Positions 52,527 to 62,972 are shown, numbered from the stretch's first letter. The stretch is 64,000 nucleotides of DNA from Gallaecimonas xiamenensis 3-C-1 (GCF_000299915.1 NZ_AMRI01000019.1:1-64000), one strand, 5' to 3'. Made by a program: numbers and translations. The notes: generated by a model not told the origin, from the sequence alone.

Positions 52527-53336
52527 ATGAAAATCATCTCTTTTAACATCAATGGCCTGCGTGCCCGCCTTCACCAACTGCAAGCCCTTATCGACAAGCA
52601 CCAGCCGGACATCATCGGCCTGCAGGAAACCAAGGTCCACGACGAGCAGTTTCCCCTGGCCGACGTAGAGGCCATGGGCTACGAGGTGCACTTTCACGGC
52701 CAAAAAGGCCACTACGGCGTGGCCCTGCTGTCCAAGCTGCCGGCCCAATCGGTACAAAAGGGCTTTCCCAGCGACGGTGAAGAAGCCCAGCGGCGCATGA
52801 TCATCGGCCGCTTCACCCTGGCCGATGGCCGCCCCTTGACGGTGATGAACGGCTATTTTCCCCAGGGCGAGAACCGCAGCCACGAAGTGAAGTTCCCGGC
52901 CAAGGAAAAGTTCTACGCCGACCTGATGCACTACCTCGAGACCGAGCACAACCCGGACGAAGCCCTGGTGCTGATGGGGGACATGAACATCTCCAGCACC
53001 GACTTGGACATCGGCATCGGCGACGCCAACGCCAAGCGCTGGCTCAAGGAAGGCAAGTGTTCCTTCCTGCCCGAAGAGCGCCAATGGATGGACAAGCTGC
53101 TGGGCTGGGGCCTGGTAGACACCTTCCGCGCCCAGCACCCGGACGTGAGCGATCGCTTCTCCTGGTTCGACTACCGCTCCAAAGGCTTTGACGACAACCG
53201 AGGCCTGCGCATCGACCTGGTACTGGCCACCCAGAACCTGGCCGATAAGGCGGTGGAAACCGGTATCGACTACGAACTGCGCGGTATCGAAAAGCCGTCC
53301 GACCACGCCCCGATCTGGACCACCTTTGCCCCATGA
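52527..53336 (+). CDS. xthA: Exodeoxyribonuclease III
   Basis: 269 residues, AP endonuclease/3'-5' exonuclease for base-excision repair. Motifs: LQETKVHD (metal Glu), [31 protein letters not shown] and SDHAPIW, all in standard order. ATG 52527 fits the family start. Its stop overlaps the next gene (ATGA). Confidence 0.95.
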   Translation: MKIISFNINGLRARLHQLQALIDKHQPDIIGLQETKVHDEQFPLADVEAMGYEVHFHGQKGHYGVALLSKLPAQSVQKGFPSDGEEAQRRMIIGRFTLADGRPLTVMNGYFPQGENRSHEVKFPAKEKFYADLMHYLETEHNPDEALVLMGDMNISSTDLDIGIGDANAKRWLKEGKCSFLPEERQWMDKLLGWGLVDTFRAQHPDVSDRFSWFDYRSKGFDDNRGLRIDLVLATQNLADKAVETGIDYELRGIEKPSDHAPIWTTFAP

Positions 53337-53965
53337 TCCCCTGGGGGCTCCTGGTCGGCTTCCTGTGTTTTAGCGCCTGGGCGCAGCAGGGAGCCGAGCT
53401 GCGGCTGCTGCGAAGCCGCAGTTGGCTACAGGGGCTCTTTTTTGGATCGGGCCTGGCGCTGCTGGCCCTTTGGTTACTCCAGGCCGGCATCGAAGACGGC
53501 CTGGAGGTCCACTTTCTAGGGCTAACCACGGTCACCCTGGTGCTTGGCTGGCGCCTGGCGCTGCTGGCCGGGCTCCTGCCCCTGGGGCTGTTGACCCTAA
53601 CGGGGCTGGAACAGTGGCAACACCTGGGGCCCAACTGTGCCTTTGGCCTGGCCCTGCCGGTGCTGGTGTCGGAAGCGGTAAGACAAGGGGTGGCCCGCTA
53701 CCTGCCCCACCACCTGTTCGTCTACTTCTTCTGTACCGGTTTTTTCAATGCCGCCCTGGCCCTAGTGGCCCATATGCTGGCCATGGCCGCCTGGTTTTAC
53801 TGGGCAGAGGGCTTTGACGGCCGGCAGGTGCTAGACAACTACCTGATACTGATGCCTTTGTTGGCCTTTCCCGAAGCCTTGCTCAACGGCATGGCGGTGA
53901 CAATGCTGACCCTATACCGGCCTCAGTGGCTCAAGGACTTTCATGACAGCGACTACCTCAACTAA
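53333..53965 (+). CDS. CbiM-like energy-coupling-factor permease
   Basis: 210 residues, six or seven hydrophobic segments, resembling the CbiM substrate-binding component of ECF-type metal transporters: [21 protein letters not shown] and [21 protein letters not shown]. It lacks the N-terminal Met-His metal motif of true CbiM, and no CbiQ/CbiO partners are present, so a cobalt or nickel role is doubtful. Coupled to xthA by four bases. Confidence 0.75.
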   Translation: MIPWGLLVGFLCFSAWAQQGAELRLLRSRSWLQGLFFGSGLALLALWLLQAGIEDGLEVHFLGLTTVTLVLGWRLALLAGLLPLGLLTLTGLEQWQHLGPNCAFGLALPVLVSEAVRQGVARYLPHHLFVYFFCTGFFNAALALVAHMLAMAAWFYWAEGFDGRQVLDNYLILMPLLAFPEALLNGMAVTMLTLYRPQWLKDFHDSDYLN

Positions 53966-53972
53966 GGCAAGC

Positions 53973-54422
53973 ATGGACACGTTGACGTTACTTATCCTCA
54001 TTACCCTGGCTGCCGGCGCCATGATGCCGCTGCAGGCGGGCATCAACGCCCAGCTGGCTGCCAATACCGGCGGCGCCATCTGGGCCGCCTTTATCAGCTT
54101 TGCGGTGGGCACCCTGGTATTGGGAGGCTACCTGTTGGCCCTGCGCCAGGGGATCCCCAGCCTAGGCCAACTGGGCAGCCTGCCCTGGTGGCAATGGACA
54201 GGGGGCCTGCTGGGGGCCTTTTTCGTGGCGGTGGCCGCCTTTGCCGCCCCCAAGCTGGGCGCTGCCGCCTTTATCGGCTTTTTGGTGGCCGGGCAGATGC
54301 TGGCCTCCTTGCTGCTGGACCACCAGGGCTGGGTGGGCTATCTGCAAAAGGAAATCAACCTCTACCGGATAGCAGGGGCCTTGATGGTCATCGGCGGCGT
54401 GGTGCTTATCCGCCGCAACTAA
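53973..54422 (+). CDS. YdcZ-family (DUF606) DMT-type membrane protein
   Basis: 149 residues, four or five hydrophobic segments; blocks MPLQAGINAQLAANTGGAIWAAFISFAVG and the second-half GAAAFIGFLVAGQMLASLLLDH are typical of DUF606, half-sized drug/metabolite transporters. Start taken at ATG 53973 (AAGG upstream, right after the preceding gene); ATG 53943 would overlap that gene. Its end overlaps a convergent gene by four bases. Confidence 0.82.
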   Translation: MDTLTLLILITLAAGAMMPLQAGINAQLAANTGGAIWAAFISFAVGTLVLGGYLLALRQGIPSLGQLGSLPWWQWTGGLLGAFFVAVAAFAAPKLGAAAFIGFLVAGQMLASLLLDHQGWVGYLQKEINLYRIAGALMVIGGVVLIRRN

Positions 54423-54775
54423 CCGGCCAGCACCTGGGTGTCGGCCTCGGTGTGCAAAAACAGCCACAGCAGTTGCTGTTCTTCGGACCAGAAGGCATGG
54501 CCATGGTTAAGGGGCTCTTTAAAAAAGGGCTTGGCATCCAGGCTCTGGAAGTCGGTCGGCACCTCGGTAATGGCCCGGCGCACCGAGCTGCTGCCAATCA
54601 GGCTGAACAGCACAGGATCGGGAGCACCAAGGCCCTCGGCGTGCACCTCAGGCAAGCCGTCCAGGCCCACCTCGGCAAAGAACCACCAACCGTGGCTGCC
54701 GTTGTCGGACACAAAAGCGGTATGGACAGGGGTCAGTTCCCCCAGGGTGACAAAACGGGGCAGGATTTGGGACAT
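54419..54775 (-). CDS. Hypothetical protein
   Basis: 118 residues, soluble, Trp/Phe-rich in patches (HGWWFFAEVGLDG; FWSEEQQLLWLFLHTE). ATG 54775 has an AGGAGG six bases upstream, so it is likely a real gene. Family not recognised; no motif suggests function. Confidence 0.72.
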   Translation of the reverse strand: MSQILPRFVTLGELTPVHTAFVSDNGSHGWWFFAEVGLDGLPEVHAEGLGAPDPVLFSLIGSSSVRRAITEVPTDFQSLDAKPFFKEPLNHGHAFWSEEQQLLWLFLHTEADTQVLAG

Positions 54776-54825
54776 ATAACCCTCCTTGGTTACCAAAGGT
54801 CCTAAGTCTGCCCAAATCCGGCCCA

Positions 54826-54857
54826 TAAAAAAACCCGCCAAACGGCGGGTTTTTTAT
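54826..54857 (-). terminator. maeA terminator
   Basis: Stem ACCCGCC/GGCGGGT, four-base loop, A and T runs on both sides; abuts the maeA stop. Confidence 0.88.
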
Positions 54858-56549
54858 TTAGAAGGAGGTGCGGCGGTAGTTGCGGTACCTTGGCAGCCAG
54901 AAGTTCTTCTCGATGGCGGCGATCAGCGCCTCATCGGAGGTGGTCAGGGCCACGTCGTCTTCCTGGGCCTGCTTGGCCACGGCCAGGGCGATGTACTTGC
55001 TCACTTCCTGAATTTCACCCAGGTTGGGCAGCACAGGGCCTTTGCCTTCGTTGGCCAGGGGCGAGCAGTCTGCCAGGGCGCGGGAGGCGGCCATCAGCAT
55101 GTTATCGGTCACCCGTTTGGCTTTGGCGGCTATGACCCCAAGGCCGATACCCGGGAAGATATAGGCGTTGTTGCACTGGGCGATGGCGATTTTCTCTTCA
55201 CCCACCAGTACCGGTGAGAAGGGGCTGCCGGTGGCGACCATGGCCTGGCCGTCGGTCCAGTTGAGGATCTCCTGGGGCGTGGCCTCCACCCGCGAGGTGG
55301 GGTTGGACAGGGGCATCACGAAAGGACGGGCACAGCCGGCGTGCATGGCTTTGATCACTTCTTCGGTGAACAGGCCGCGCTGCCCGGATACGCCGATAAG
55401 GATGCTGGGCTTGGCGTTTTTGATCACTTCCAGCAAGGAGATGTTCTCTCCTTCGGCCTGCCAGCTTTCCAGCAGGCTCACATCTTGTACCAGGCGCTTT
55501 TGGAAGCCCATCAGGTTGGGCATGGCGCTGGTCAACAGGCCCCAGCGGTCCACCATGAACACCCGGCTTCGGGCCTGGGCTTCGGACAGTCCTTCGGTCT
55601 GCATGGCGGCGATGATCTGCTCGGCAATGCCGCAGCCGGCGCTGCCGGCCCCCAGGAACACCACTTTTTGTTCGCTGAGCTTCTCGCCCTTGGCCTTACA
55701 GGCCGCCCAGAGGGTACCGACGGTAACGGCGGCGGTGCCCTGGATGTCATCGTTAAAGCAGCAGATGTCGTCCTTGTAGCGCTCCAGCAACGGCATGGCG
55801 TTGGCCTGGGCGAAGTCTTCGAACTGCAGCAGGGCGTTGGGCCAGCGGCGCTTGACCGCTTCGATAAAGGTTTCGACGAATTCGTAGTATTCGTCACCGG
55901 TGATGCGGTTTTGACGGCGGCCCATGTACATGGGGTCGTCCAGCAGATCCGGGTTGTTGGTGCCCACGTCCAATACTACCGGCAGGGTATAGGCCGGGCT
56001 GATGCCGCCACAGGCGGTGTACAGGGACAGCTTGCCGATGGGAATGCCCATGCCGCCGATACCCTGGTCACCCAGGCCCAGGATCCGCTCACCGTCGGTC
56101 ACCACTATCACTTTGACGTTCTGCTTGGTGGCGTTCTGGAGGATATCGTCGATGTGGTCCTTGTCCTCGTAGGAGATGAACAGGCCCCGGTGGGTGCGGT
56201 AGATCTTGGAAAATTCCTGGCACGCCTGGCCGACAGTGGGGGTATAGATGATCGGCATCACCTCTTCCAGGTGCTCTTCGAGCAGGCGGTAGAAGAGGGT
56301 TTCGTTGTTGTCCTGGATGGAGCGCAGGAACACGTGTTTATCCAGATCCGAGGTGCAGCTGGAGAACTGGGCGTAGGCCCGCTCTTTTTGCTCCTCTATG
56401 GTCTCAACATACTGAGGCACCAGGCCCAGCAGGTTGAATTGAATACGTTCTTGCAGGGTAAAGGCGCTGCCTTTGTTCAGCAGCGGCGATTCCAGCAGGG
56501 CCGGCCCTGCGTAAGGAATATACAGGGGGCGCTTGGGAGCTTGGCTCAT
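54858..56549 (-). CDS. maeA: NAD-dependent malic enzyme
   Basis: 563 residues (E. coli MaeA 565). Decarboxylates malate to pyruvate with NAD. Blocks: [59 protein letters not shown], the NAD-binding [15 protein letters not shown] and [13 protein letters not shown]. Together with pta and ldhA nearby it touches the pyruvate node, without an operon link. Confidence 0.95.
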   Translation of the reverse strand: MSQAPKRPLYIPYAGPALLESPLLNKGSAFTLQERIQFNLLGLVPQYVETIEEQKERAYAQFSSCTSDLDKHVFLRSIQDNNETLFYRLLEEHLEEVMPIIYTPTVGQACQEFSKIYRTHRGLFISYEDKDHIDDILQNATKQNVKVIVVTDGERILGLGDQGIGGMGIPIGKLSLYTACGGISPAYTLPVVLDVGTNNPDLLDDPMYMGRRQNRITGDEYYEFVETFIEAVKRRWPNALLQFEDFAQANAMPLLERYKDDICCFNDDIQGTAAVTVGTLWAACKAKGEKLSEQKVVFLGAGSAGCGIAEQIIAAMQTEGLSEAQARSRVFMVDRWGLLTSAMPNLMGFQKRLVQDVSLLESWQAEGENISLLEVIKNAKPSILIGVSGQRGLFTEEVIKAMHAGCARPFVMPLSNPTSRVEATPQEILNWTDGQAMVATGSPFSPVLVGEEKIAIAQCNNAYIFPGIGLGVIAAKAKRVTDNMLMAASRALADCSPLANEGKGPVLPNLGEIQEVSKYIALAVAKQAQEDDVALTTSDEALIAAIEKNFWLPRYRNYRRTSF

Positions 56550-56554
56550 TGCAC

Positions 56555-56953
56555 TTAATCCTTGGGCACTGGGCGGGGGCGGCCAGCGTCGTCGATGGCC
56601 ACGTAGGTGAAGACGGCTTCGGTTACGCAGTAGCGTTCGGTGTTACCTGAGCGCAGCAGGGGTTTGATCCACACTTCCAGCTTGATGGTCATGGAGGTCT
56701 TGCCGATGCGGGTGCAGTCGCCGTAGACGCAGACCACATCCCCCACTTTCACCGGCTGATGAAAAGTCATGCCTTCAACGGCAACGGTGGCGATACGGCC
56801 ACGGGCAATTTCGGTGGCCAGCATGCCACCCCCGAGGTCCATTTGGGACATGAGCCAGCCGCCGAAAATGTCACCGTTCTGGTTGGTGTCGGCCGGCATG
56901 GTCTGGGTACGGATAATGAGATCACCCTTAGGGTGACGTTTGGCATCGGTCAT
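56555..56953 (-). CDS. yciA: Acyl-CoA thioesterase YciA
   Basis: 132-residue hot-dog-fold thioesterase. Catalytic segment [20 protein letters not shown], then [19 protein letters not shown] and [12 protein letters not shown]. Starts five bases before maeA on the same strand, so probably the first gene of a yciA-maeA transcript. E. coli yciA is a trp-region gene. Confidence 0.93.
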   Translation of the reverse strand: MTDAKRHPKGDLIIRTQTMPADTNQNGDIFGGWLMSQMDLGGGMLATEIARGRIATVAVEGMTFHQPVKVGDVVCVYGDCTRIGKTSMTIKLEVWIKPLLRSGNTERYCVTEAVFTYVAIDDAGRPRPVPKD

Positions 56954-57015
56954 ACTGCAGCACTCCTCGCAAAGAGGCTGTTAACTATACCTGTGCCAAG
57001 GGCTTTTGACCACGT

Positions 57016-57447
57016 TCAGTCGGTCGGACCAAAGGCCCGTTCACCGCGTTTGGCAACCTGATCCATCACCAGCGCCAGTTCCAGATAACGGGCCCCTTCG
57101 AGCTTTGCGACGGGTGTCACCCCCTGGTCCTTCATGCGCTCGGTCAGCTCCGCCAGCCAATGCCTGTCACCGGGGCTCAAGGGCTTGCGCCCTTCCTTGC
57201 CCAACCAGAGGATAGCCTGCAGGGGCAGGCTGAGCAGCAGCAAGGCCATCATCAACAAAGGACCGGACAGGGGCATGGCGGCCATCTTCAGGGCCACAAA
57301 GAGCCAAGCCAGGGTCAGGCCTGGTACCCAGTGGAGCAACCAGCGGGCCAACAGCACGGTACGGGTAAGGCCAAAGCGCCAAGCCAAAGGCCCTTTTTGG
57401 GGCCAGTGCCTAAGCAACTGATAACCGTCACGAACCATATCCCACAT
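57016..57447 (-). CDS. yfbV: UPF0208 membrane protein YfbV
   Basis: 143 residues with two hydrophobic segments (LLHWVPGLTLAWLFVAL; GPLLMMALLLLSLPLQAILWLG), and the family ending in an ELALVMDQVAKRGERAF helix. E. coli YfbV is linked to chromosome macrodomain insulation. Start at ATG 57447, GGGAGG six bases upstream. In E. coli yfbV sits beside ackA-pta; here pta follows directly, in opposite orientation. Confidence 0.87.
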   Translation of the reverse strand: MWDMVRDGYQLLRHWPQKGPLAWRFGLTRTVLLARWLLHWVPGLTLAWLFVALKMAAMPLSGPLLMMALLLLSLPLQAILWLGKEGRKPLSPGDRHWLAELTERMKDQGVTPVAKLEGARYLELALVMDQVAKRGERAFGPTD

Positions 57448-57612
57448 GGCCAACCTCCCCTGCTTGCAATGGGCTGCCTGTCTTTGGCTATTGTGGACCA
57501 AAACCCTGCCCCCTGAAAGCCAATGAAGTGTCCCTGTTTAGCTTAAGCTGGTGTTACTCTAGGCTCAGGAACCATAACAAGCCTCCATGAGGCAATAATA
57601 AGGAGTCCCGCC

Positions 57613-59643
57613 ATGGCCAAGACGCTGCTACTGGTACCGGTCGGCACCGGCGCCGCTTTGACAGCGGTCAGCCTGGGCCTGGTACATGCGCTGCAGCGCC
57701 AGGGCCTGGACCTGGGCTTTAGCAAACCCATCAGCCCAGCAGCAGACCCAGCCGCAGACAGGACCATAGCGGTCCTTAACAGCGTGGTGCCGGGCGTCCT
57801 GCCCTGCCCCCTTGCCCTGGCGGTAGCCAAGGACCTGGACCCTGCCGACTTTGAAGCGGCCCTTTTTTCCCGCTTGCCTGGCAATCAGCTCTGTGTGGTG
57901 GCCGGTGTGCCCCACGAGCCGGCCCTGAATATCCTGCTGGCCCAGCGCCTTAACGCCAAGGTGATCCTGCTGGCGGCGCGGGACGGCACCAGTACCCAGC
58001 AACTCGCCCAAGTGCTGGCCCAATGTGAGGCAGCCCTTGGCCAGGGCAGCGTCGAGGGCCTGATCCTCAACCATAAATTGAGCCCAAGGACCTTGGGGCG
58101 CAGCGCCCTTGGGCCAGGCCAAGGGCCAGACACCCTTGAGGCCTTGCCTGCCGCCCTGCGGCTCTTGGCCGACATTCCCTGGCGGGGCGACCTTATCGCC
58201 CCCAGAGTCTGGGACCTGGCCCAGCATCTGAACGCCCTGCCCCTTTGCAGCGGTGATTGGCAAAGCCGCCGCCTCAACCACCTGCTGACCCCCACCCAGC
58301 CCTTACAGGAATGGGTCGGTAAACTGTGCCATGGCACCCTGGTGGTGACCCCGGGCGACAGCAGCGACGTCATCGTCGCCACCTGCCTGGCGGCCCAGAA
58401 CGGCGTGCGCCTGGGGGGGCTGCTGCTGACTGGCGGCATACAACCACAGCCGGCCATCATGGCCCTGTGTGAAGACGCCTTCGACGCCGGCCTGCCGCTG
58501 TTGATGGTGGACAGCGACGATAGCCAGACCCTGGCCGCCATCCGCGAACTGGACCTGTCCCTGCCAGCCGACGACGACTACCGTCAGCGCTGGATCATGG
58601 ACCAGGTGGCCGAGCACCTGGACAGCAGCTGGCTTAGCCAATTCATCCCGCCGCCGGCCAGTGCCCTTTTATCGCCGCCAGCCTTTGCCTACCAGCTCCA
58701 GCAAAGGGCCAAGGCCGCCGCCAAGCGCATCATTTTGCCGGAAGGGGACGAACCTCGGGTGATCAAGGCTGCGGCCCATTGCACCGAGCGCGGCATTGCC
58801 CAGTGCGTACTGCTGGGTAAACCCGAACAGGTGCAGGCGGTAGCCCGCCACCATGGCCTGACCCTGCCGGCCCGCCTTGCCATCATCGATCCGGACGCCG
58901 TGCGCGAGCGCTATGTGGGCCCCATGGTGGCCCTGCGCAGGCAAAAGGGTCTGGAAGAAGTGATGGCCAGGGAACAACTGCAGGACAACGTGGTGCTGGC
59001 CACCATGATGCTGGCCCAAGGAGAGGTAGACGGCTTGGTCAGCGGCGCCAGAGGCACCACCTTGCAGACCCTGCGCCCACCCATGCAACTCATCAAGACG
59101 GCACCGGGGCAATCCATGGTGTCCAGCGTCTTCTTTATGCTGCTGCCGGACCAAGTGCTTATCTACGGGGACTGCGCCATCAACCCCAACCCCGATGCCT
59201 ACCAACTGGCACAGATCGCCCTGCAATGCGCTGACTCGGCCGAACGGTTGGGCATAGCCCCTCATATCACCATGATCGCCGACAACCAGGGCGGCACTGG
59301 CGCCAGCAAGGTGGAACATGCCCGCCAGTTGCTGGCCGAGCTAAAGCCTGAGCTGGTAGTCGACGGCCCTCTTCATTACGACGCCGCCGTCATCGAATCG
59401 GTGGCCAGGGCCAAAGCACCGGGCAGCCCGGTGGCAGGCCAGGCCAATATCTTTGTCTTCCCCGACCTCAACACCGGCTACTCCACCTACCAGGCGGTGC
59501 GCCGCTCTGCCGATCTGGTGACCCTGGGGCCCATGGTCCAGGGTTTTGCCAAACCGGTGAACGACCTGTCCAGGGACGCCAAGGTGACGGACGTCATACA
59601 GACCATAGCCCTGACCGCTATCCAGGCAGAATTACCCCACTAA
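57613..59643 (+). CDS. pta: Phosphate acetyltransferase (long form)
   Basis: 676 residues: an N-terminal P-loop-like/DRTGG regulatory half (LLVPVGTGAALTAVSLGL; QLAQVLAQ), then the C-terminal catalytic PTA domain from about 355 (KRIILPEGDEPRVIKAA; SGARGTTLQTLRP; GDCAINPNPD; FPDLNTGYSTYQAV). Interconverts acetyl-CoA and acetyl phosphate. The usual partner ackA is not adjacent nor in the window. SD AAGGAG lies before ATG 57613. Confidence 0.94.
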   Translation: MAKTLLLVPVGTGAALTAVSLGLVHALQRQGLDLGFSKPISPAADPAADRTIAVLNSVVPGVLPCPLALAVAKDLDPADFEAALFSRLPGNQLCVVAGVPHEPALNILLAQRLNAKVILLAARDGTSTQQLAQVLAQCEAALGQGSVEGLILNHKLSPRTLGRSALGPGQGPDTLEALPAALRLLADIPWRGDLIAPRVWDLAQHLNALPLCSGDWQSRRLNHLLTPTQPLQEWVGKLCHGTLVVTPGDSSDVIVATCLAAQNGVRLGGLLLTGGIQPQPAIMALCEDAFDAGLPLLMVDSDDSQTLAAIRELDLSLPADDDYRQRWIMDQVAEHLDSSWLSQFIPPPASALLSPPAFAYQLQQRAKAAAKRIILPEGDEPRVIKAAAHCTERGIAQCVLLGKPEQVQAVARHHGLTLPARLAIIDPDAVRERYVGPMVALRRQKGLEEVMAREQLQDNVVLATMMLAQGEVDGLVSGARGTTLQTLRPPMQLIKTAPGQSMVSSVFFMLLPDQVLIYGDCAINPNPDAYQLAQIALQCADSAERLGIAPHITMIADNQGGTGASKVEHARQLLAELKPELVVDGPLHYDAAVIESVARAKAPGSPVAGQANIFVFPDLNTGYSTYQAVRRSADLVTLGPMVQGFAKPVNDLSRDAKVTDVIQTIALTAIQAELPH

Positions 59644-59653
59644 GTCCCTGAAA

Positions 59654-59719
59654 GAAGGCTTGCTCAGCGGCTAAAGGCGCCGCAAGATAGCGCCGTTTTT
59701 TCTCGGCAAGCCTTCCTTT
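59654..59719 (+). terminator. pta terminator nested in a larger inverted repeat
   Basis: Inner stem GGCGC/GCGCC (near 59676-59694) followed by six T, enclosed by a perfect ten-base outer repeat GAAGGCTTGC 59654-59663 / GCAAGCCTTC 59706-59715. A second short T run follows. Confidence 0.75.
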
Positions 59720-59731
59720 TAGGACATTAAC

Positions 59732-61657
59732 ATGTTGATTTCATTATCCATTAGAGCCCGTCTCATTTGGGTTACCTCTGTCCTGGTGACCTTGGCTCTG
59801 AGCCTGACCGCCTTTATTACCCTGCAGAACGAGCGCCAGTTGGTTACCGACAAGGTCACCCAGGACGAGCTGCCCGCCAAGCTGGCCAGTATCCGCAATG
59901 ACATCCTGGCCGACCTCAAACCGGCCATGGCTTCGGCCGCCCAACTGGCCAACGACCCTTTCATCAAACAGTGGATAGCCGACGGCGAACCCCAGGACGA
60001 GCGCCAGAAGCTGATGGAGGCCAAGCTCAGGACCCTGACCCGCATCTTCCATGCCGACACCGCCTTCGTGGCCACCCTCAAGCAGCAGGCCTTTACCGAG
60101 CAGGGCTTTCAGTCCAACTTCGATCGCCATACGCCCTACTTTGAGTGGTTCTTCAGTTTCAAGGACACCGGCAAGGAACAACAAAGGGTGTTCGAGGTGG
60201 ACGTGTCCGGGGTGGCCCGCCTTTTTGTGGACGTGGCCATCAAGGACGCCCAAGGCCGTTTCCTTGGCGCGGCAGGCCTAGGCTTTAACGTCAGCGCCCT
60301 GACCGACCGGATCCGGGCCCAGCGCATCAACCAGAGCGGTTTTATCTACCTGGCCGACCACAAGGGTACAGTACAGGTGCACCCGGACAGCACTCTTATC
60401 GGCACGCCCCTGGGTGACGCCGGCAAAGCCCTGGCCAAAAAGATCTCAGACCGAATGCCGGTGGCCATTTCCGAAGTCAATCGCAATGGCAAGGCGGCGC
60501 TGTTGGCCGCAGCCAAGGTGCCGGAACTTGACTGGATTTTGCTGGGGGAAGTGCCCAAGTCCGAGGTGCTGGCCGCCGTGGACAAGGCCACCCTCACCAC
60601 CCTGGTGGTGGCCATCTCGGTGCTGCTGGTGACGGTACTGCTGGCGGTGGTGCTGGGTAACAGCATTGCCAGGCCCATCAGGGATGTGGCCCAGCAACTG
60701 AGCCAGGTGGGGGCCGGCGGCGGCGACTTAAGCGTCAGGATTCCGGTGCGGGGCCAGGACGAACTGGCCCAACTGGCCGGAGGCTTCAACCAATTTGTGG
60801 CACAGCTGCAAGACATGGTGCGGGATATGGCCAACACCAGCCAGGCCCAGCATCAGCAGGCGGACGCAGTGAAAGGGATCGCCGAAAGGGGGTCCAATGC
60901 CGCCATGCAGGTAAGGGATCAGACCACTCAGGTGGCCACCGCCATCAACCAGATGGGGGCCACGGTCCAAGAGATCGCCAGCAATGCCGCCAGCGCCGCT
61001 CGGCTGGCCCAGGAGGCAACGGATCAAGCGGAGGAAGGGCGCAGCGACGTCAATGGCAACATCAACACCATAGGCGCGCTGTCCGGTCAATTGGACAAGG
61101 CCGCCGAAGTCATAGAGCGGGTAGCGGCCCACTCGGTCAACATCGGCTCCATTTTGGACGTGATCCGCAGTATCTCCGACCAGACCAACCTCTTGGCCCT
61201 CAATGCGGCCATCGAAGCGGCCCGGGCCGGGGATGCCGGGCGCGGCTTTGCGGTGGTAGCCGACGAAGTGCGCAGCCTGGCGTCCCGCACCGCCCAGAGC
61301 ACCGAGGAGATCCAGGCAATGATCGGCCAGTTGCAGCAGGAAGCCCAAAGCGCCGTGGTCACCATGACCGACGGCAAGAGCATGGCTGGCGACGCCGTGG
61401 ACGCCATCAACCGCCTGGGCCAGCTCTTCATCGCCATCACCCACAAAGTGGTGCAGATAGCCGATATGAACCTGCAGGTAGCCACCGCCACCGAAGAACA
61501 GTCCACCGTGGTCAACGACATCCACCGCAGCGTCGAAGGCATCAACCTGTCGTCCCAGGACGCCTCCCAGGCCGCCTCGGCCTCCGCCGACACGGCCCGC
61601 CAGCTCCATGGGTTGTCAGAGCAGCTGATGGCCAGGGTGCGCCAGTTCCGTCATTGA
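59732..61657 (+). CDS. Methyl-accepting chemotaxis protein with Cache-type sensor
   Basis: 641 residues: TM1 (about 10-30), a periplasmic Cache-like sensor (about 31-285; [51 protein letters not shown]), TM2 (about 288-310), HAMP ([21 protein letters not shown]) and a signalling domain with tip [18 protein letters not shown]. The double-Cache pattern suggests a small ligand such as a carboxylate or amine. No C-terminal NWETF-like tail. Confidence 0.92.
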   Translation: MLISLSIRARLIWVTSVLVTLALSLTAFITLQNERQLVTDKVTQDELPAKLASIRNDILADLKPAMASAAQLANDPFIKQWIADGEPQDERQKLMEAKLRTLTRIFHADTAFVATLKQQAFTEQGFQSNFDRHTPYFEWFFSFKDTGKEQQRVFEVDVSGVARLFVDVAIKDAQGRFLGAAGLGFNVSALTDRIRAQRINQSGFIYLADHKGTVQVHPDSTLIGTPLGDAGKALAKKISDRMPVAISEVNRNGKAALLAAAKVPELDWILLGEVPKSEVLAAVDKATLTTLVVAISVLLVTVLLAVVLGNSIARPIRDVAQQLSQVGAGGGDLSVRIPVRGQDELAQLAGGFNQFVAQLQDMVRDMANTSQAQHQQADAVKGIAERGSNAAMQVRDQTTQVATAINQMGATVQEIASNAASAARLAQEATDQAEEGRSDVNGNINTIGALSGQLDKAAEVIERVAAHSVNIGSILDVIRSISDQTNLLALNAAIEAARAGDAGRGFAVVADEVRSLASRTAQSTEEIQAMIGQLQQEAQSAVVTMTDGKSMAGDAVDAINRLGQLFIAITHKVVQIADMNLQVATATEEQSTVVNDIHRSVEGINLSSQDASQAASASADTARQLHGLSEQLMARVRQFRH

Positions 61658-61670
61658 CGGCACCCAGAAA

Positions 61671-61707
61671 AAGAAAAAGGCCAGTTGAGACTGGCCTTTG
61701 TTTTTTT
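61671..61707 (+). terminator. Terminator of the chemoreceptor gene
   Basis: Stem AAAGGCCAGT/ACTGGCCTTT, four-base loop, long T run. Confidence 0.92.
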
Positions 61708-61963
61708 GTCCTGACGACTGCAGTGGGATCAAACTGCAGACAGGTACTTTGTTTTTGGTATTGCTGCTTTTTGTTATGTCACTTCCCCTTGCACAGGAAG
61801 CGTTCTTATTTTTATGCGGTCCTTCGGACTGCTCCCTCGGCCTATCCTTTGCCGAAGCTTCTCCCCCAACGAGAATCGTTTTGCTGGTCACCGACTGAGC
61901 ATGTGGCCCCCAGCAGTGACGCAACTATATGAAGTCTTTACGCGCACGTAAAGACATGAACCA
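61708..61963. other. AT-richer gap without a recognisable gene
   Basis: Clearly lower GC than the flanks. Holds a perfect 9-base inverted repeat GTCTTTACG-CGCA-CGTAAAGAC (61934-61955) with no U run, and short dyads such as CTGCAG repeats near 61730. Open frames here lack ribosome sites or resemblance to proteins. Nothing else is supported. Confidence 0.5.
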
Positions 61964-61990
61964 TAAAAAAGGATCTGGACGGACCAGACG
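61964..61990 (-). terminator. Terminator of the RssA-like patatin gene
   Basis: Minus strand stem TCTGG/CCAGA, five-base loop, then TCC and six T. A 16-bp palindrome TTGACGCCGGCGTCAA (61992-62007) overlaps the gene's stop just upstream. Confidence 0.6.
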
Positions 61991-62003
61991 ATTGACGCCG
62001 GCG

Positions 62004-62972
62004 TCAACTTTCTTGGATGGGGTCGCCATCCTCAAGGGCCGGGGCGGACGGCTCTTCAGGTTCGGGAAACTGGGGGTGAATGCCAAGGTAGGCCAGCTCG
62101 GCCATCAGGAAGTGGGACATGCGCTCGACACAGGCTTCCCCTTCGGCAATGGCCTCTTCGGCACGGTGAAACTCCATGATGTTGATGTTCCCAAGGCGCG
62201 GCTTGAGTTCCAGCTCTGGCGGATCCCCCGCCATACGGGCCCGGGTGATCCGTTCCTGCATGATGTTGATGGAACCGCTCATCACAGTCCACATGGACGG
62301 CAGGGGCAGGTCCTTCTCCTTGTCTTCCCGTTCGGGGCGGATACGGTTAAGCCACTGGCGCAGCACACCTTCTTCTTCCTCTTCTTCTTCCTCGGTAAAG
62401 CTGTTGTTGTGCTGTTCACTGGCCAGGTTGACGGCAATCACCACCTCGGCTCCCATGGCCCTGGCCAGGGACACCGGCACCGGGTTGACCACGGCGCCGT
62501 CCACCAAGAGTTGCTCCTCCCGGTAGATGGGCACAAACAGGCCCGGCATGGCGCAAGAGGCCCGCACCGCCGACACCAGATCCCCTTCTTGCATCCACAC
62601 CTCGCGGCCCGTGCTCAGCTCGGTGGCAACGGCGCCAAAAGGCAGTTGGGTTTCCGAGAAATCTTTTTGTTTCATGCCGTTGGCGATGACGTTAAAGACC
62701 TTCTCGCCGGAAAACAGGCCCCGGCCACTGAAACTGGGGTCAAGGAGGGACATCACCTGCAACCGGGTAAAGCCCCTTACCCACTTTTCCAGGCGGTCCA
62801 GGTTGCCGCCCGAATAGGCGGCCCCCACCAGGGAGCCGATGGAACAGCCGGCCACCAGATCCGGCCTGATGCCCAGCTTTGCCAAGCCATTGAGAATGCC
62901 GATATGAGCCCATCCTTTGGCCGCGCCACTTCCCAGGGCAATCCCCAGCACGGGCCTACGATGACTTGGCAT
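62004..62972 (-). CDS. RssA/NTE-type patatin-like phospholipase
   Basis: 322 residues. Oxyanion region GSGAAKGWAHIGIL, nucleophile GCSIGS, and catalytic DGAVVNPVP; blocks SGRGLFSGEK and ASCAMPGLFVP fit the NTE/RssA group. An unusual run of eight Glu (encoded by GAA/GAG repeats near 62368-62395) interrupts the C-terminal half, and the tail is acidic. ATG 62972 chosen, with AGGAGG about ten bases upstream; GTG 62981 would overlap that site. Confidence 0.9.
   Translation of the reverse strand: MPSHRRPVLGIALGSGAAKGWAHIGILNGLAKLGIRPDLVAGCSIGSLVGAAYSGGNLDRLEKWVRGFTRLQVMSLLDPSFSGRGLFSGEKVFNVIANGMKQKDFSETQLPFGAVATELSTGREVWMQEGDLVSAVRASCAMPGLFVPIYREEQLLVDGAVVNPVPVSLARAMGAEVVIAVNLASEQHNNSFTEEEEEEEEGVLRQWLNRIRPEREDKEKDLPLPSMWTVMSGSINIMQERITRARMAGDPPELELKPRLGNINIMEFHRAEEAIAEGEACVERMSHFLMAELAYLGIHPQFPEPEEPSAPALEDGDPIQES

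Noticed and set aside
61654-61932. 92-codon ORF after the chemoreceptor
   Set aside because: Overlaps the chemoreceptor terminator, lacks a ribosome site and has no protein-like pattern.
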